Source: Sulfitobacter sp. HNIBRBA3233
GTDB lineage: Bacteria > Pseudomonadota > Alphaproteobacteria > Rhodobacterales > Rhodobacteraceae
Direction: 5' to 3'
Length of the DNA stretch: 64,000 nucleotides
NCBI RefSeq assembly: GCF_040149665.1
Contig: NZ_JBEFLP010000001.1
Location: forward strand, 1,054,001 to 1,118,000
Shown here: positions 26,955 to 36,087 of the stretch, piece after piece
Position numbering within the stretch: the first letter of the stretch is position 1
Layout of the letters: each line of letters begins with the position of its first letter
Program-made: the position numbers and the translations under genes
Notes under the pieces: model-generated
What the model saw: the letters and a program-made list of their open reading frames with translations, nothing else
The model's database searches: none
What the model was told of the DNA's origin: nothing

Positions 26955-28469
26955 ATGGCGCTGACACCCGACTTCCCCGCCTTCGAAGCCGCCTATGCCG
27001 CCGGTCGGCATCAGGTGGTCTTTACCCGCCTCGCCGCCGATCTCGACACGCCGGTGTCGCTGATGCTCAAGCTGGGGGGTGCGGCCGAAAACGCCTTCAT
27101 GCTCGAATCCGTCACCGGCGGAGAGGTGCGCGGGCGCTATTCGATCATCGGGATGAAGCCAGACCTGATCTGGCGCTGCCGTGGCGAAACCTCCGAGGTC
27201 AACCGCGCCGCCCGCTACGATCCCGATGCGTTCACGCCGATGCAGGGCAATCCGCTCGACTCGCTGCGCGCGCTGATCGACGAAAGCCGCATCGAGTTGC
27301 CCGAGGGTCTGCCGCAGGCGGCGGCGGGTCTGTTCGGCTATCTCGGCTACGACATGATCCGGCTGGTAGAACGCCTGCCGGACGTCAACCCCGATCCGCT
27401 GGGCCTTCCGGATGCGATGATGCTGCGCCCGTCGGTGATTGCCGTGCTGGACGGGGTGAAGGGCGAAGTGACCGTCGTGTCCCCCGCATGGGTGACCGAA
27501 GGCCAGAGCGCGCGCGCCGCCTACGCGCAGGCGGCCGAGCGCGTCATGGATGCGGTGCGTGATCTCGAACGCGCGCCGGCCAGTGCCACCCGCGATCTGG
27601 GCGATGCGGCGCCCGCCCCCGAACCGGTGAGCAACTTCACCCGCGACGGATACAAGGCCGCCGTCGAGAAAGCCCGCGACTACATCAAGGCGGGCGATAT
27701 CTTTCAGGTGGTGCCAAGCCAGCGGTGGGCGCAGGAATTCCGCCAGCCGCCCTTCGCGCTCTACCGGTCGCTTCGCCGCACGAATCCCTCGCCGTTCATG
27801 TTCTATTTCAACTTCGGCGGCTTCCACATCGTGGGCGCGAGCCCCGAAATCCTCGTCCGGGTCTTCGGGCAGGAAATCACCATCCGGCCCATTGCGGGCA
27901 CCCGCCCCCGGGGCGCCACGCCGGAAGAGGATCGCGCGCTCGAAGCCGACCTGATGGCGGACGAAAAGGAACTGGCCGAGCACCTTATGCTGTTCGATCT
28001 GGGCCGCAACGATGTGGGCCGTGTCGCCAAGATCGGCACTGTGCGCCCGACCGAGGAATTCATCGTCGAGCGCTACAGCCACGTGATGCATATCGTGTCG
28101 AACGTTGTGGGCGAGTTGGCCGAGGACAAGGACGCGCTCGATGCCTTCTTTGCGGGGATGCCCGCAGGCACCGTTTCGGGCGCGCCGAAAGTCCGCGCCA
28201 TGCAGATCATCGACGAGCTGGAACCCGAAAAGCGCGGTATCTACGGTGGCGGTGTCGGCTATTTCAGCGCGGGCGGCGACATGGATATGTGCATCGCCCT
28301 GCGGACCGCCGTAATCAAGGACGAAACGCTTTATATTCAGGCCGGTGGCGGCGTCGTATACGACAGCGACCCCGAAGCCGAGTATATGGAAACCGTCCAT
28401 AAATCCGGCGCGATACGCCGCGCCGCCGAAGACGCAGCACGCTTCGGCGGGGGCGGCAGTAACCGCTAG
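26955..28469 (+). CDS. trpE: Anthranilate synthase component I
   Basis: A 504-residue chorismate-utilising enzyme; with TrpG it makes anthranilate, the first step of tryptophan synthesis. The N-terminal regulatory part includes LESVTGGEVRGRYSIIGMKP with the LLES-like tryptophan-binding site. The catalytic domain carries IFQVVPSQRW, PIAGTRPRGATPEEDRALE, MLFDLGRNDVGRV, GTVSGAPKVRAM and the terminal GGGVVYDSDPEAEY. Length is standard. It begins one base after ppiD, so expression may depend on the ppiD promoter. Its stop overlaps the facing metallo-hydrolase gene by 4 bp (CTAG). Confidence 0.96.
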   Translation: MALTPDFPAFEAAYAAGRHQVVFTRLAADLDTPVSLMLKLGGAAENAFMLESVTGGEVRGRYSIIGMKPDLIWRCRGETSEVNRAARYDPDAFTPMQGNPLDSLRALIDESRIELPEGLPQAAAGLFGYLGYDMIRLVERLPDVNPDPLGLPDAMMLRPSVIAVLDGVKGEVTVVSPAWVTEGQSARAAYAQAAERVMDAVRDLERAPASATRDLGDAAPAPEPVSNFTRDGYKAAVEKARDYIKAGDIFQVVPSQRWAQEFRQPPFALYRSLRRTNPSPFMFYFNFGGFHIVGASPEILVRVFGQEITIRPIAGTRPRGATPEEDRALEADLMADEKELAEHLMLFDLGRNDVGRVAKIGTVRPTEEFIVERYSHVMHIVSNVVGELAEDKDALDAFFAGMPAGTVSGAPKVRAMQIIDELEPEKRGIYGGGVGYFSAGGDMDMCIALRTAVIKDETLYIQAGGGVVYDSDPEAEYMETVHKSGAIRRAAEDAARFGGGGSNR

Positions 28470-28477
28470 AAGCGGTT
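28461..28477. terminator. Palindrome over the two facing stop codons
   Basis: AACCGCT (28461-28467) / AGCGGTT (28471-28477), a perfect 7-bp inverted repeat with a 3-base loop; the trpE and metallo-hydrolase stop codons lie inside it. No T-run follows, so any terminator role is uncertain. Confidence 0.4.
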
Positions 28478-29365
28478 CAGCGGTATCTTGAGATAGCGGT
28501 TCCCGTCGCCTTCGGCGTCGGGAAGACGGCCCGCGCGAAGGTTAATCTGCAACACTTCCAGCATACGGTCCGGCAGGGTCAGCGTCGCATCGCGGCTCTC
28601 GCGCAGCGCGATATAGCTGTCGCGATCGGTGCCTCCGCCCAGATGGATGTTGTGGCGCCGCTGCTCGGCGACCGTGGAGTCCCACTGCGGCATCTTGCGG
28701 TATTCGGTGCCGTAATCGTGGCCGATGAACAGCCGCGTATGCTCCGGCAGCGCGAGGATCGACTGGAGCGATTGCCACAGATCGCTGGCCGATCCGCCGG
28801 GGAAGTCCGCGCGCGATGTGCCCGCATCCGGCTGCATGAAGGTATCGTGCACGAATGCCGCATCCTTGCCCACCACATAGGTGATCGACCCCAGTGTGTG
28901 CCCCGGCGACAGCATCACCCGCACGTCCAGAGATCCTATGCGAAACCTGTCCCCGTCCTCGAACAGGCGATCGAAATCGCGGTCGGGGTCGAAACTGTCC
29001 GGCAGGTTGTAAAGGTCGCGCCACAGCTCGGCGATGTCACGCACCCGCGCGCCGATGGCATTGGGCACGCCAAGCCTCTCGCGCAGGAAGGATGACGCCA
29101 TAAGGTGATCCGCATGGGGGTGGGTGTCGAGGATCCATTCAATCTCGACCCCTTCGCTTTCGGCGAAACGCAGGATCGCTTCGGCACTGGTGCTGTCGGT
29201 CGAGGCCGATTGCGGATGAAAGCTCAGCACCGTGTCGATCAGCGCGCCCTTGCGCGTCTGTGGATCGACGGCAAGGTACTGGATGCTGCCGGTCGGTGCG
29301 TCGTAAAAGCCCGTGATTTCAGCGGAACCGGCCCCCGCAGAAGGGCTCGTGCGCGAGAGGAACAT
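28466..29365 (-). CDS. MBL-fold metallo-hydrolase (ETHE1/persulfide-dioxygenase-like)
   Basis: A 299-residue metallo-beta-lactamase-fold protein. The metal-binding HxHxDH motif is TH82PH84AD86H87; further ligands are the His in LSPGHTLGS and FIGHDYG, and the Asp in VHDTFMQPDAG. The N-terminal YLAVDPQTRKGALIDTV strand and the FPGG..SDLWQSLQSILALP region resemble ETHE1-type persulfide dioxygenases and the Blh proteins of sulfide-responsive loci, but no sulfide-responsive repressor or sulfurtransferase adjoins it, so sulfur oxidation is only an inference. AAGGAAACACC precedes the ATG. Convergent with trpE. Confidence 0.82.
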   Translation of the reverse strand: MFLSRTSPSAGAGSAEITGFYDAPTGSIQYLAVDPQTRKGALIDTVLSFHPQSASTDSTSAEAILRFAESEGVEIEWILDTHPHADHLMASSFLRERLGVPNAIGARVRDIAELWRDLYNLPDSFDPDRDFDRLFEDGDRFRIGSLDVRVMLSPGHTLGSITYVVGKDAAFVHDTFMQPDAGTSRADFPGGSASDLWQSLQSILALPEHTRLFIGHDYGTEYRKMPQWDSTVAEQRRHNIHLGGGTDRDSYIALRESRDATLTLPDRMLEVLQINLRAGRLPDAEGDGNRYLKIPLNRF

Positions 29366-29491
29366 GGTGTTTCCTTACATATTTCATCTTGGCACTATAA
29401 TGCAGACGCTTGGCATCAGTTCCCACCCCGTTTCGCGGGTGTACACCACAGTGCGGGCCGGCCCGAAACCCCAAGAGGCCCCGCAGCCGGT

Positions 29492-31135
29492 TTACAACTG
29501 GTCGAGCAGAACCGCCGATACCGGTGCGAGCGCCACGCTGCTTGCGCGGTCCGCAAGGCCCCAGACCAGCAGCGCCTTTACGGTCTCGGGGCGCAAACGG
29601 CCCAGCATGATGACCGCGCCCTCCTGCCCCGCCTTGAACGCGGCCTGATCGAGGAACCGCCGGATCACCCGCGCGTCCTGACCGTTGCTGTCGAAATCGC
29701 GGAACACGGGTGCGGCCGGAACGCCCTCCTTGACCGCGAGCTTTGGCATGCTGTCGAGCCCCTTGCTCTGCGCGACCAGTCCCAGACCCTCGCTCTTGAG
29801 GATCTGCGTCACCTGATCGGCGGTTTCGCGGCTGGCTTGCAGCCCCTCGCCGGTCCCGTCCAGAACGCCGACGACTTCTGTCAGACCGCCAAGGGCGACG
29901 CCCAGCGATACCTCGGCGTCCGCAGGCCGCGCGCCGGTGGGCAAATCGACCATGGCAAGCACCTCGAAGCCTTCCGCACGGTAGCGCGCCATCCGCTCTG
30001 CCGCATCGGGCAGATTGGCCGCAACCGCGAAGCTGACGGGATAGGGAAAGCTCGACAGTGCCGGAAGCCCGATTTCACCACCGGCAAGGTCCACACCCTC
30101 GTCAATCAGGACAATGCTCATCAACGGTTTGTCCTGCGGATTCTCGAAGGGTGCGGCGAACCGCCGGATCGGCGGAAGCTCCGCGCCCTCGTCCGCGGAT
30201 TCGGTCATGTCGATGGTTTCGATGTCGGTGGTTTGCGGGGCGGGATTGATCAATGTGTTTGCCGGTGTCCCGATGCGCGGCCGCGAGTTGGCGGTTTGCG
30301 CCACACCCTGTGTGCCCGGCACGGCCAGAACGCGCGGGCGATCGGACTGTGCGGTCCGTCTGTCCGCCGGCAATGCCTCATCGCTTTCGGTCTGGGCCGG
30401 TTCATCCGTTCCGGTGGTGCCGGTGTCTGGCACAGCGGCGGGCGCCGGATCAGGCGCCGCTGGCGCAGGCTCCACCACGACAAAGCTCTCCCCGTCTTCC
30501 GGCACAACCGTAGGCAGCGGGGCCGCCGCCGTGGTGTCGACGCCTGGGTCGGCGGTGTCATCGGGGATCATCGGGGCCAGCGCCTGCGGGTTCGGCAATA
30601 CGGGCTCGTCCTCTTCGGCAACCGGGGCCACGGTCGGCGGCACTGGCGCCGCATCCCCAAGATCGGCCACCGGACCGGTTTCCGGCAGCGAGGGACGATC
30701 CGGAATATCGGGTGTTGCATCCGCGACTGTCGTATCTGTCGGGCGCGCGGGCGCCTCGGTGGCGCGGGACACGGTTTCATCCGCTGGCGGGACGGTGACC
30801 GGCGCGGGGGCCGGTGCCTGCGCGCTCTCGGTCCGGGGCGGCTCGGAAGTTACGGCGGGCGGCTGCGCAGCTGCGGCGGGCGCTTCTGGCGCGACCTCCT
30901 CGGCAGGGGCGCGCAGGGTTACCTGCGGCTGCGTCGAGGTCGCCACGCTGCCGCCTTGCGGCACGACGGTGACGGACGGTGCGGGCAACGGCTCCGGCGC
31001 GGGGGCGACACCATCGACAAGCGCGGTCTCGGGCGCGCGCGCCGGCTGGACCGGAACCAGAACGGAGATCGCAACTGCCGCTCCGACGCTGAATACCGCG
31101 CCCAATCCGATACCGCTCAACACGCCTCGCGCCAT
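29492..31135 (-). CDS. Divergent polysaccharide deacetylase-family protein
   Basis: A 547-residue envelope protein. One N-terminal hydrophobic helix (about residues 6-28) anchors or exports it. A long, acidic Pro/Ala/Thr-rich linker (about 35-300) follows, then a C-terminal catalytic-fold domain (about 310-547) with MSIVLIDEGVDLAGGEIGLPALSSFPYPVSFAV and AEGFEVLAMVDLPTG, the pattern of the divergent polysaccharide deacetylase (DUF610) family. The true deacetylase metal motifs are not clear, so a reaction cannot be asserted; peptidoglycan or polysaccharide modification is inference. It lies on the opposite strand to trpG, with a 184-base divergent spacer. Confidence 0.8.
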   Translation of the reverse strand: MARGVLSGIGLGAVFSVGAAVAISVLVPVQPARAPETALVDGVAPAPEPLPAPSVTVVPQGGSVATSTQPQVTLRAPAEEVAPEAPAAAAQPPAVTSEPPRTESAQAPAPAPVTVPPADETVSRATEAPARPTDTTVADATPDIPDRPSLPETGPVADLGDAAPVPPTVAPVAEEDEPVLPNPQALAPMIPDDTADPGVDTTAAAPLPTVVPEDGESFVVVEPAPAAPDPAPAAVPDTGTTGTDEPAQTESDEALPADRRTAQSDRPRVLAVPGTQGVAQTANSRPRIGTPANTLINPAPQTTDIETIDMTESADEGAELPPIRRFAAPFENPQDKPLMSIVLIDEGVDLAGGEIGLPALSSFPYPVSFAVAANLPDAAERMARYRAEGFEVLAMVDLPTGARPADAEVSLGVALGGLTEVVGVLDGTGEGLQASRETADQVTQILKSEGLGLVAQSKGLDSMPKLAVKEGVPAAPVFRDFDSNGQDARVIRRFLDQAAFKAGQEGAVIMLGRLRPETVKALLVWGLADRASSVALAPVSAVLLDQL

Positions 31136-31270
31136 GGTCTGCTCCTCGTGGTCCCGCTCTTTGCCTTCGATACGCGGCTGTCCGCGCTTGTTGCGTCGGT
31201 TTATGCCCCTTCAGACCGGCCCGGCTCTTGACCCCATGGGCGAAGCCTGACCATCTGTGCCCCGTACTAT

Positions 31271-31288
31271 ACCGCGTCCGGACGCGGT
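31271..31288. promoter_or_regulatory. 18-bp perfect palindrome upstream of trpG
   Basis: ACCGCGTCCGGACGCGGT is perfectly self-complementary. It ends 31 bases before the trpG start and overlaps a -10-like TATACC (31268-31273, with a CTGACC -35-like element 15 bases upstream), so a repressor-type operator for trpGDC is plausible. As RNA, it could also form a hairpin with a minimal loop. Confidence 0.5.
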
Positions 31289-31319
31289 GTCTCCAGTCCT
31301 AAAGCGAAGAATGCTCCGA

Positions 31320-31901
31320 ATGCTGCTGCTGATCGACAATTATGACAGTTTCACCTATAATCTGGTCCATTATCTGGGCCAGCTTGGTGCCGAAATGGAG
31401 GTGCACCGCAACGACGCGCTGAGCGTCGAGGACGTGCTTGCAAAGCGCCCGAGCGCGATCCTGTTGTCCCCCGGTCCCTGCGATCCCGCCCGTGCGGGCA
31501 TCTGCGTTCCACTGACGCAGGCGGCGGCGGAAAACCGCATACCGCTGTTGGGCGTGTGCCTCGGCCACCAGACGCTGGGCGAGGCTTTCGGCGGCAAGGT
31601 CGTGCGCGCCGCCGACATCGTCCACGGCAAGCTGGGGCAGATGCACCACCACGGAAAGGGTGTCTTCGCGGGTCTTCCCAACCCCTTTGCCGCCACCCGC
31701 TACCATTCGCTGATCGTCGAGCGCGAGAGCCTGCCCGACTGCCTCGAAATCACGGCAGGGCTGGAGGACGGGACGATCATGGGGCTGCAACACCGCGAGT
31801 TGCCGCTGCACGGGGTGCAGTTCCATCCCGAATCCATCCGGTCCGAACACGGCCACAAGCTGCTGCAAAATTTCCTCGATACGGTGAAGGAGCCGGCATG
31901 A
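31320..31901 (+). CDS. trpG: Anthranilate synthase component II (glutamine amidotransferase)
   Basis: A 193-residue class I amidotransferase supplying ammonia to TrpE. The catalytic nucleophile is C80 in [17 protein letters not shown], and the His/Glu pair is in [10 protein letters not shown]. The N-terminus [15 protein letters not shown] is textbook TrpG/PabA; a dual role in folate synthesis is possible if no separate PabA exists. The start at 31320 is where that conserved sequence begins; an alternative ATG lies at 31311. It ends in an ATGA overlap with trpD. An 18-bp palindrome lies just upstream. Confidence 0.95.
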   Translation: MLLLIDNYDSFTYNLVHYLGQLGAEMEVHRNDALSVEDVLAKRPSAILLSPGPCDPARAGICVPLTQAAAENRIPLLGVCLGHQTLGEAFGGKVVRAADIVHGKLGQMHHHGKGVFAGLPNPFAATRYHSLIVERESLPDCLEITAGLEDGTIMGLQHRELPLHGVQFHPESIRSEHGHKLLQNFLDTVKEPA

Positions 31902-32914
31902 GCGAGCGCCTCAAACCCCTGATCGATGCCGCCGCTGACGGGCCGCTGACCCGCCAGCAGGCCGAGGAAGCCTTCCAGATCCTGTTCGACGGCGAAGCAA
32001 CGCCAAGCCAGATCGGCGGCTTTCTGATGGCTCTGCGCACGCGGGGCGAAACGGTGGACGAATACGCCGCCGCCGCCGCCGTGATGCGCGCCAAGTGCCA
32101 CAAGGTGAACGCCCCCGCGGGCGCCATCGACATCGTGGGCACCGGGGGCGACGGCAAGGGTACGCTGAATATCTCGACCGCGACGGCCTTTGTCGTGGCG
32201 GGGGCCGGTGTCATCGTGGCCAAGCACGGCAACCGCAACCTCAGTTCGAAATCCGGTGCAGCGGATGCGCTGACCCAGATGGGCCTGAAAACCATGGTCG
32301 GTGCCAAGGTGGTCGAGGAAGCGCTGAAGGAAACCGGTATCGGGTTCATGATGGCGCCGATGCACCACCCTGCGATCGCCCATGTGATGCCTACGCGGTC
32401 TGAACTGGGGACGCGCACGATCTTCAACATTCTCGGGCCCCTGACCAACCCCGCAGGCGTCAAGCGGCAGCTGACGGGTGCCTACCGGCGCGACCTGATC
32501 CGCCCCATGGCCGAGACGCTGAAGGCGCTCGGGTCCGAGGCCGCGTGGCTGGTCCACGGGTCGGACGGCACGGACGAGCTGACGATTACCGGCGTCTCCT
32601 GGGTGGCAGCGTTGAGCGACGGTGCGATCACCGATACCGAAGTGCATCCGGACGATGCAGGCCTGCCCGTGCATCCCTTCGAGGCGATCGAGGGCGGAAC
32701 ACCCGCCGACAACGCGCGCGCCTTCAACGCGCTCTTGGATGGCGAGCCGTCCGCCTACCGCGACGCGGTGCTGCTCAACAGTGCGGCGGCGATCATGATC
32801 GCGGGGGCCTGCGACGACCTGCCAGCGGGCGTTGAGATGGCCCGCGAAAGCATCGATTCCGGCGCCGCCCGCGCCAAGATCACCGCCGTGGCCCGCATCA
32901 CCCAGAATGCTTGA
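31898..32914 (+). CDS. trpD: Anthranilate phosphoribosyltransferase
   Basis: A 338-residue enzyme joining anthranilate and PRPP, the second tryptophan step. The glycine-rich PRPP loop is [17 protein letters not shown], and the anthranilate/metal region contains [17 protein letters not shown] and [11 protein letters not shown]. The start overlaps the trpG stop (ATGA) and has GAAGGAG upstream. Its stop overlaps the ung start by 8 bp (ATGCTTGA), so ung translation is likely coupled to it. Confidence 0.96.
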   Translation: MSERLKPLIDAAADGPLTRQQAEEAFQILFDGEATPSQIGGFLMALRTRGETVDEYAAAAAVMRAKCHKVNAPAGAIDIVGTGGDGKGTLNISTATAFVVAGAGVIVAKHGNRNLSSKSGAADALTQMGLKTMVGAKVVEEALKETGIGFMMAPMHHPAIAHVMPTRSELGTRTIFNILGPLTNPAGVKRQLTGAYRRDLIRPMAETLKALGSEAAWLVHGSDGTDELTITGVSWVAALSDGAITDTEVHPDDAGLPVHPFEAIEGGTPADNARAFNALLDGEPSAYRDAVLLNSAAAIMIAGACDDLPAGVEMARESIDSGAARAKITAVARITQNA

Positions 32915-33569
32915 CCAAAGCCGTCTGGGCCGCTGGACAGAGCTGCCCTTCTTTGCGCGCGACCTGCCCGCGATCGAGGCAGCACTCGCTGCCGACACAC
33001 GCGCGGTCCTGCCGCCCGCCCCGCAGGTTTTCAACGCGCTTGAGCGGGTTCAGCCCGACGAGGTGCGTGTCGTCATCCTCGGGCAGGATCCCTACCACAC
33101 CCCCGGCAAGGCCGACGGTCTTGCCTTTTCGATCCGCGGTGATTTTCGCGGTAAACTGGACAGTCTGGGAAACATATTCAAAGAGTTGCACAGCGATCTG
33201 GGCATCACGCGCACCCGCACGCAACTTGACGACTGGGCCGATCAGGGTGTCTTGCTGCTCAACACCGCGCTGACCGTGCCGGAAGGCGCCGCAAAGGGCC
33301 ACGCCCGCATCGGCTGGGACGCGCTGACCGCACAGGTGCTGGCGCGTCTGGCGGACAGTCCACGGGCCTATCTGCTCTGGGGCGGCCCCGCCCAGAAGGC
33401 GGCAAACACGGTCGATCCCGAGCGGAACCTGAAGCTCGAAACCGCACACCCGTCGCCGCTTTCGGCATATCGCGGGTTCTTCGGGGCGCGCCCGTTCAGC
33501 CGTGTGAATGCATGGTTGCAGTCGCGGGGCCACAGCGCCATAAACTGGGGCGATCCGGAGGTGAAATGA
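32907..33569 (+). CDS. ung: Uracil-DNA glycosylase, family 1
   Basis: A 220-residue uracil-DNA glycosylase that removes misincorporated or deamination-derived uracil. The water-activating motif is [17 protein letters not shown] (catalytic D61), [11 protein letters not shown] is the mid motif, and the minor-groove/catalytic His is H181 in [13 protein letters not shown]. Length is normal. It is embedded in the tryptophan operon: its ATG lies within the trpD 3' end (8-bp overlap) and its stop overlaps the trpC start (ATGA). Such placement implies co-expression with trp genes; I see no separate promoter. Confidence 0.95.
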   Translation: MLDQSRLGRWTELPFFARDLPAIEAALAADTRAVLPPAPQVFNALERVQPDEVRVVILGQDPYHTPGKADGLAFSIRGDFRGKLDSLGNIFKELHSDLGITRTRTQLDDWADQGVLLLNTALTVPEGAAKGHARIGWDALTAQVLARLADSPRAYLLWGGPAQKAANTVDPERNLKLETAHPSPLSAYRGFFGARPFSRVNAWLQSRGHSAINWGDPEVK

Positions 33570-34378
33570 CCCAAACCATCCTAGAAAAAATCAAGGCGTA
33601 CAAGCTGGATGAAATCGCTGCCGACAAGGCCGCGACCTCGTTCGAGGATATCGACAGCGCGGCGCGGAATGCCGATCCGGTACGCCCGTTTGCCGACGCG
33701 CTTTTCAATGCGTCCATCGAAGGCTACGGCCTGATCGCCGAAATCAAGAAGGCCAGCCCGTCCAAGGGGCTTATCCGTGCCGATTTCGATCCCGCGTCCC
33801 TCGCCGCCGCCTATGCGGAGGGTGGTGCCACCTGCCTTTCGGTCCTGACCGACACGCCCAGTTTTCAGGGCGCAAAGGAATTTCTGGTCGCGGCCCGCGC
33901 GGCCTGCGACCTGCCGGTCTTGCGCAAGGATTTCATGTACGATCCCTATCAGGTGGCCGAGGCCCGCAGTCTGGGCGCGGATTGCATCCTGATCATCATG
34001 GCATCCGTCTCGGACGCGCAGGCAGCCGAGCTTGAGGCCGCCGCAGCGGACTACGGTATGGACACGCTGATCGAGACCCACAACAGCGATGAACTCGAAC
34101 GCGCGCTCAAACTTGAATCGCGCCTCATCGGGGTAAATAACCGAAATCTCAATACCTTCGAGACCACTCTTGATACGACCCGCGCCCTCGCGAAGCACAT
34201 TCCGGGCGACCGGATGATCGTCTGCGAGAGCGGCTTGCGCACACCCGAGGATCTGGCCGATATGGCCCGCTTCGGGGCGCGGTGTTTCCTGATCGGGGAA
34301 ACCCTGATGCGCGCCGATGACGTGGCGCTTGCCACCCGCGACCTGATCGCCGATCCGCTGACCGCAGGAGGCATGTGA
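33566..34378 (+). CDS. trpC: Indole-3-glycerol phosphate synthase
   Basis: A 270-residue TIM-barrel enzyme of the fourth tryptophan step. Motifs: [36 protein letters not shown] and the C-terminal SGLRTPEDL phosphate site. It is monofunctional (no TrpF domain). The start at 33566 has GGAGGTG upstream and overlaps the ung stop by ATGA. The moaC ATG overlaps the trpC TGA. Confidence 0.96.
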   Translation: MTQTILEKIKAYKLDEIAADKAATSFEDIDSAARNADPVRPFADALFNASIEGYGLIAEIKKASPSKGLIRADFDPASLAAAYAEGGATCLSVLTDTPSFQGAKEFLVAARAACDLPVLRKDFMYDPYQVAEARSLGADCILIIMASVSDAQAAELEAAAADYGMDTLIETHNSDELERALKLESRLIGVNNRNLNTFETTLDTTRALAKHIPGDRMIVCESGLRTPEDLADMARFGARCFLIGETLMRADDVALATRDLIADPLTAGGM

Positions 34379-34851
34379 TGGCGCTGACGCATTTTGACGG
34401 GGACGGAAACGCCCATATGGTCGATGTGTCGGACAAGGCGGTCACCGCCCGTGTGGCGACGGCCGAAAACCACATCAAGATGCAGCGCGAAACCTTTGAT
34501 ATCATTACCGAAGGCCGCGCCAAAAAAGGGGATGTGCTTGGTGTCGCGCGTCTGGCGGGCATCATGGCGGCCAAGCGCACATCCGATCTGATCCCGCTGT
34601 GCCATCCGCTCCCGATCACGAACGTCAGCGTCGATCTGGAACCGGACGCGGACCTGCCCGGCATCCGCATCACTGCCACGGTCAAGACCACCGGCCAGAC
34701 CGGCGTCGAGATGGAAGCGCTGACCGCCGCCTCCGTCGCCGCGCTCACGGTCTATGACATGTCGAAAGCCGTGGACAAGACGATGGAAATCGGCGGCCTG
34801 CGCGTCACCCTCAAGGACGGCGGCAAATCGGGCCGGTTCGAGGCCCGATGA
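34378..34851 (+). CDS. moaC: Cyclic pyranopterin monophosphate synthase
   Basis: A 157-residue enzyme that, after MoaA, forms cyclic pyranopterin monophosphate, the first committed molybdenum-cofactor intermediate. The family signature is [25 protein letters not shown] (shown in part), with [12 protein letters not shown] near the N-terminus and YDMSKAVDK late. The start is the ATG sharing TGATG with the trpC stop; a GTG three bases earlier is possible. AGGAGG lies about 6 bases upstream. It ends in an ATGA overlap with moeA. Confidence 0.96.
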   Translation: MALTHFDGDGNAHMVDVSDKAVTARVATAENHIKMQRETFDIITEGRAKKGDVLGVARLAGIMAAKRTSDLIPLCHPLPITNVSVDLEPDADLPGIRITATVKTTGQTGVEMEALTAASVAALTVYDMSKAVDKTMEIGGLRVTLKDGGKSGRFEAR

Positions 34852-36020
34852 TCTCTGTCGAGGAGGCGCTCGAGGCGCTCTTTGCCCTCACGAGGGTGAT
34901 GGAGACCGAGACGGTCCCCCTCAGACGCAGCGCCGGTCGGGTTCTGGCGCGCACCGTCACCGCGCAGCGCACGCAGCCCCCTTTCGCCGCCTCCTCCATG
35001 GACGGCTATGCCCTGCGCCGCGCCGAAGTCGAGCCGGACGCGATGTTCAAGGTGGTGGGCGAGGCCGCCGCCGGACACCGTTTCGACGGCACCGTCAAGG
35101 CCGGTCAGGCCGTGCGCATCTTCACCGGTGCACCGGTTCCCGAAGGCGCGGATTTCGTGGTGATCCAGGAGGACGTCACACGGCGCGGAAATCTTATCAC
35201 CCTCGGCCACCGGATCGGTGACAAGGACAATATCCGCCCTGCCGCCGCGGATTTCTCGGCCGGAACCGCCTTTGACGCGCCTCGCATCCTGCGCGCGGCG
35301 GACATCGCCCTGCTGGCCGCGATGAACATCGCGAAGGTGCCCGTTTACCGCAAGCCCGTCGTCGCGATCATGGCCACCGGAGACGAATTGGTGCAGCCCG
35401 GCGAGGCACCGGGCCCCGACCAGATCATCGCCTCCAACAGCTACGGGCTGGCCGCGCAGGTCGAGGCATTGGGTGCCACCGCCCGCATGATCCCGATTGC
35501 GCGCGACACGCAAGAGTCGCTTCGGCGCGGGTTCGAGCTGGCCGCAGGGGCGGACCTGATCCTGACCATCGGGGGCGCGTCGGTGGGCGATCACGATCTC
35601 GTCGGCCCTGTCGCCGCCGACCTCGGGATGGAGCAGTCGTTCTACAAGGTCGCCATGCGGCCCGGAAAGCCGCTGATGGCGGGGCGTCTGGGCAAGTCGG
35701 CGATGGTCGGACTGCCCGGCAACCCTGTCTCGGCGCTGGTCTGCGGGACGATCTTCGTCGCACCGATGATCCGCGCGATGCTGGGCCTTGGCGCGCGCCC
35801 TGCCCCCCGCAGCGCGATGCCGCTGGGCGTGGATATGCCGCAAGGCTCTGGCCGCGAGCACTACATGCGCGCCCGCATCGTGGACGGCCGCGTGATCCCG
35901 GCCCAAAGCCAGGACAGCGCGTTGCTGAGCGTGCTGGCCGGTGCGGATGTGCTGGCGATCCGGCCCCCCGATGCCTCGCCCGCGGCTGCCGGCGACATGA
36001 TAGAGGTCGTCGCGATCTGA
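34848..36020 (+). CDS. moeA: Molybdopterin molybdenumtransferase
   Basis: A 390-residue MoeA-type enzyme inserting molybdenum into adenylated molybdopterin. SSMDGYALR and [21 protein letters not shown] mark the N-terminal domains; the MoCF-binding domain contains [20 protein letters not shown] and [12 protein letters not shown], and [10 protein letters not shown]...[11 protein letters not shown] is the C-terminal signature. It overlaps moaC by ATGA and is followed directly by the SOS-controlled lexA promoter. Confidence 0.95.
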   Translation: MISVEEALEALFALTRVMETETVPLRRSAGRVLARTVTAQRTQPPFAASSMDGYALRRAEVEPDAMFKVVGEAAAGHRFDGTVKAGQAVRIFTGAPVPEGADFVVIQEDVTRRGNLITLGHRIGDKDNIRPAAADFSAGTAFDAPRILRAADIALLAAMNIAKVPVYRKPVVAIMATGDELVQPGEAPGPDQIIASNSYGLAAQVEALGATARMIPIARDTQESLRRGFELAAGADLILTIGGASVGDHDLVGPVAADLGMEQSFYKVAMRPGKPLMAGRLGKSAMVGLPGNPVSALVCGTIFVAPMIRAMLGLGARPAPRSAMPLGVDMPQGSGREHYMRARIVDGRVIPAQSQDSALLSVLAGADVLAIRPPDASPAAAGDMIEVVAI

Positions 36021-36027
36021 CAGCCTG

Positions 36028-36056
36028 TTGACACAAAACAGGAACGTCCCTAGAAC
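36028..36056 (+). promoter_or_regulatory. LexA (SOS) box and promoter of lexA
   Basis: TTGACA (36028-36033, consensus -35), a 17-bp spacer and TAGAAC (36051-36056, -10). The alphaproteobacterial SOS box GAAC-N7-GAAC occupies 36042-36056 and covers the -10, so LexA would block its own promoter. This is the expected autoregulation. Confidence 0.8.
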
Positions 36057-36087
36057 AAAAAGGGATAACAGGGATGAGGACCGTTCA

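Noticed and set aside
23714-26956. A 1080-codon minus-strand frame opposite gpt, an aminotransferase and ppiD
   Set aside because: It spans several well-supported plus-strand genes and lacks any recognisable domain; it is an antisense shadow of GC-rich coding sequence.
31136-31319. A Trp leader-peptide attenuator before trpG
   Set aside because: No short frame with tandem Trp codons and no terminator/antiterminator pair was seen; only the palindrome is present.
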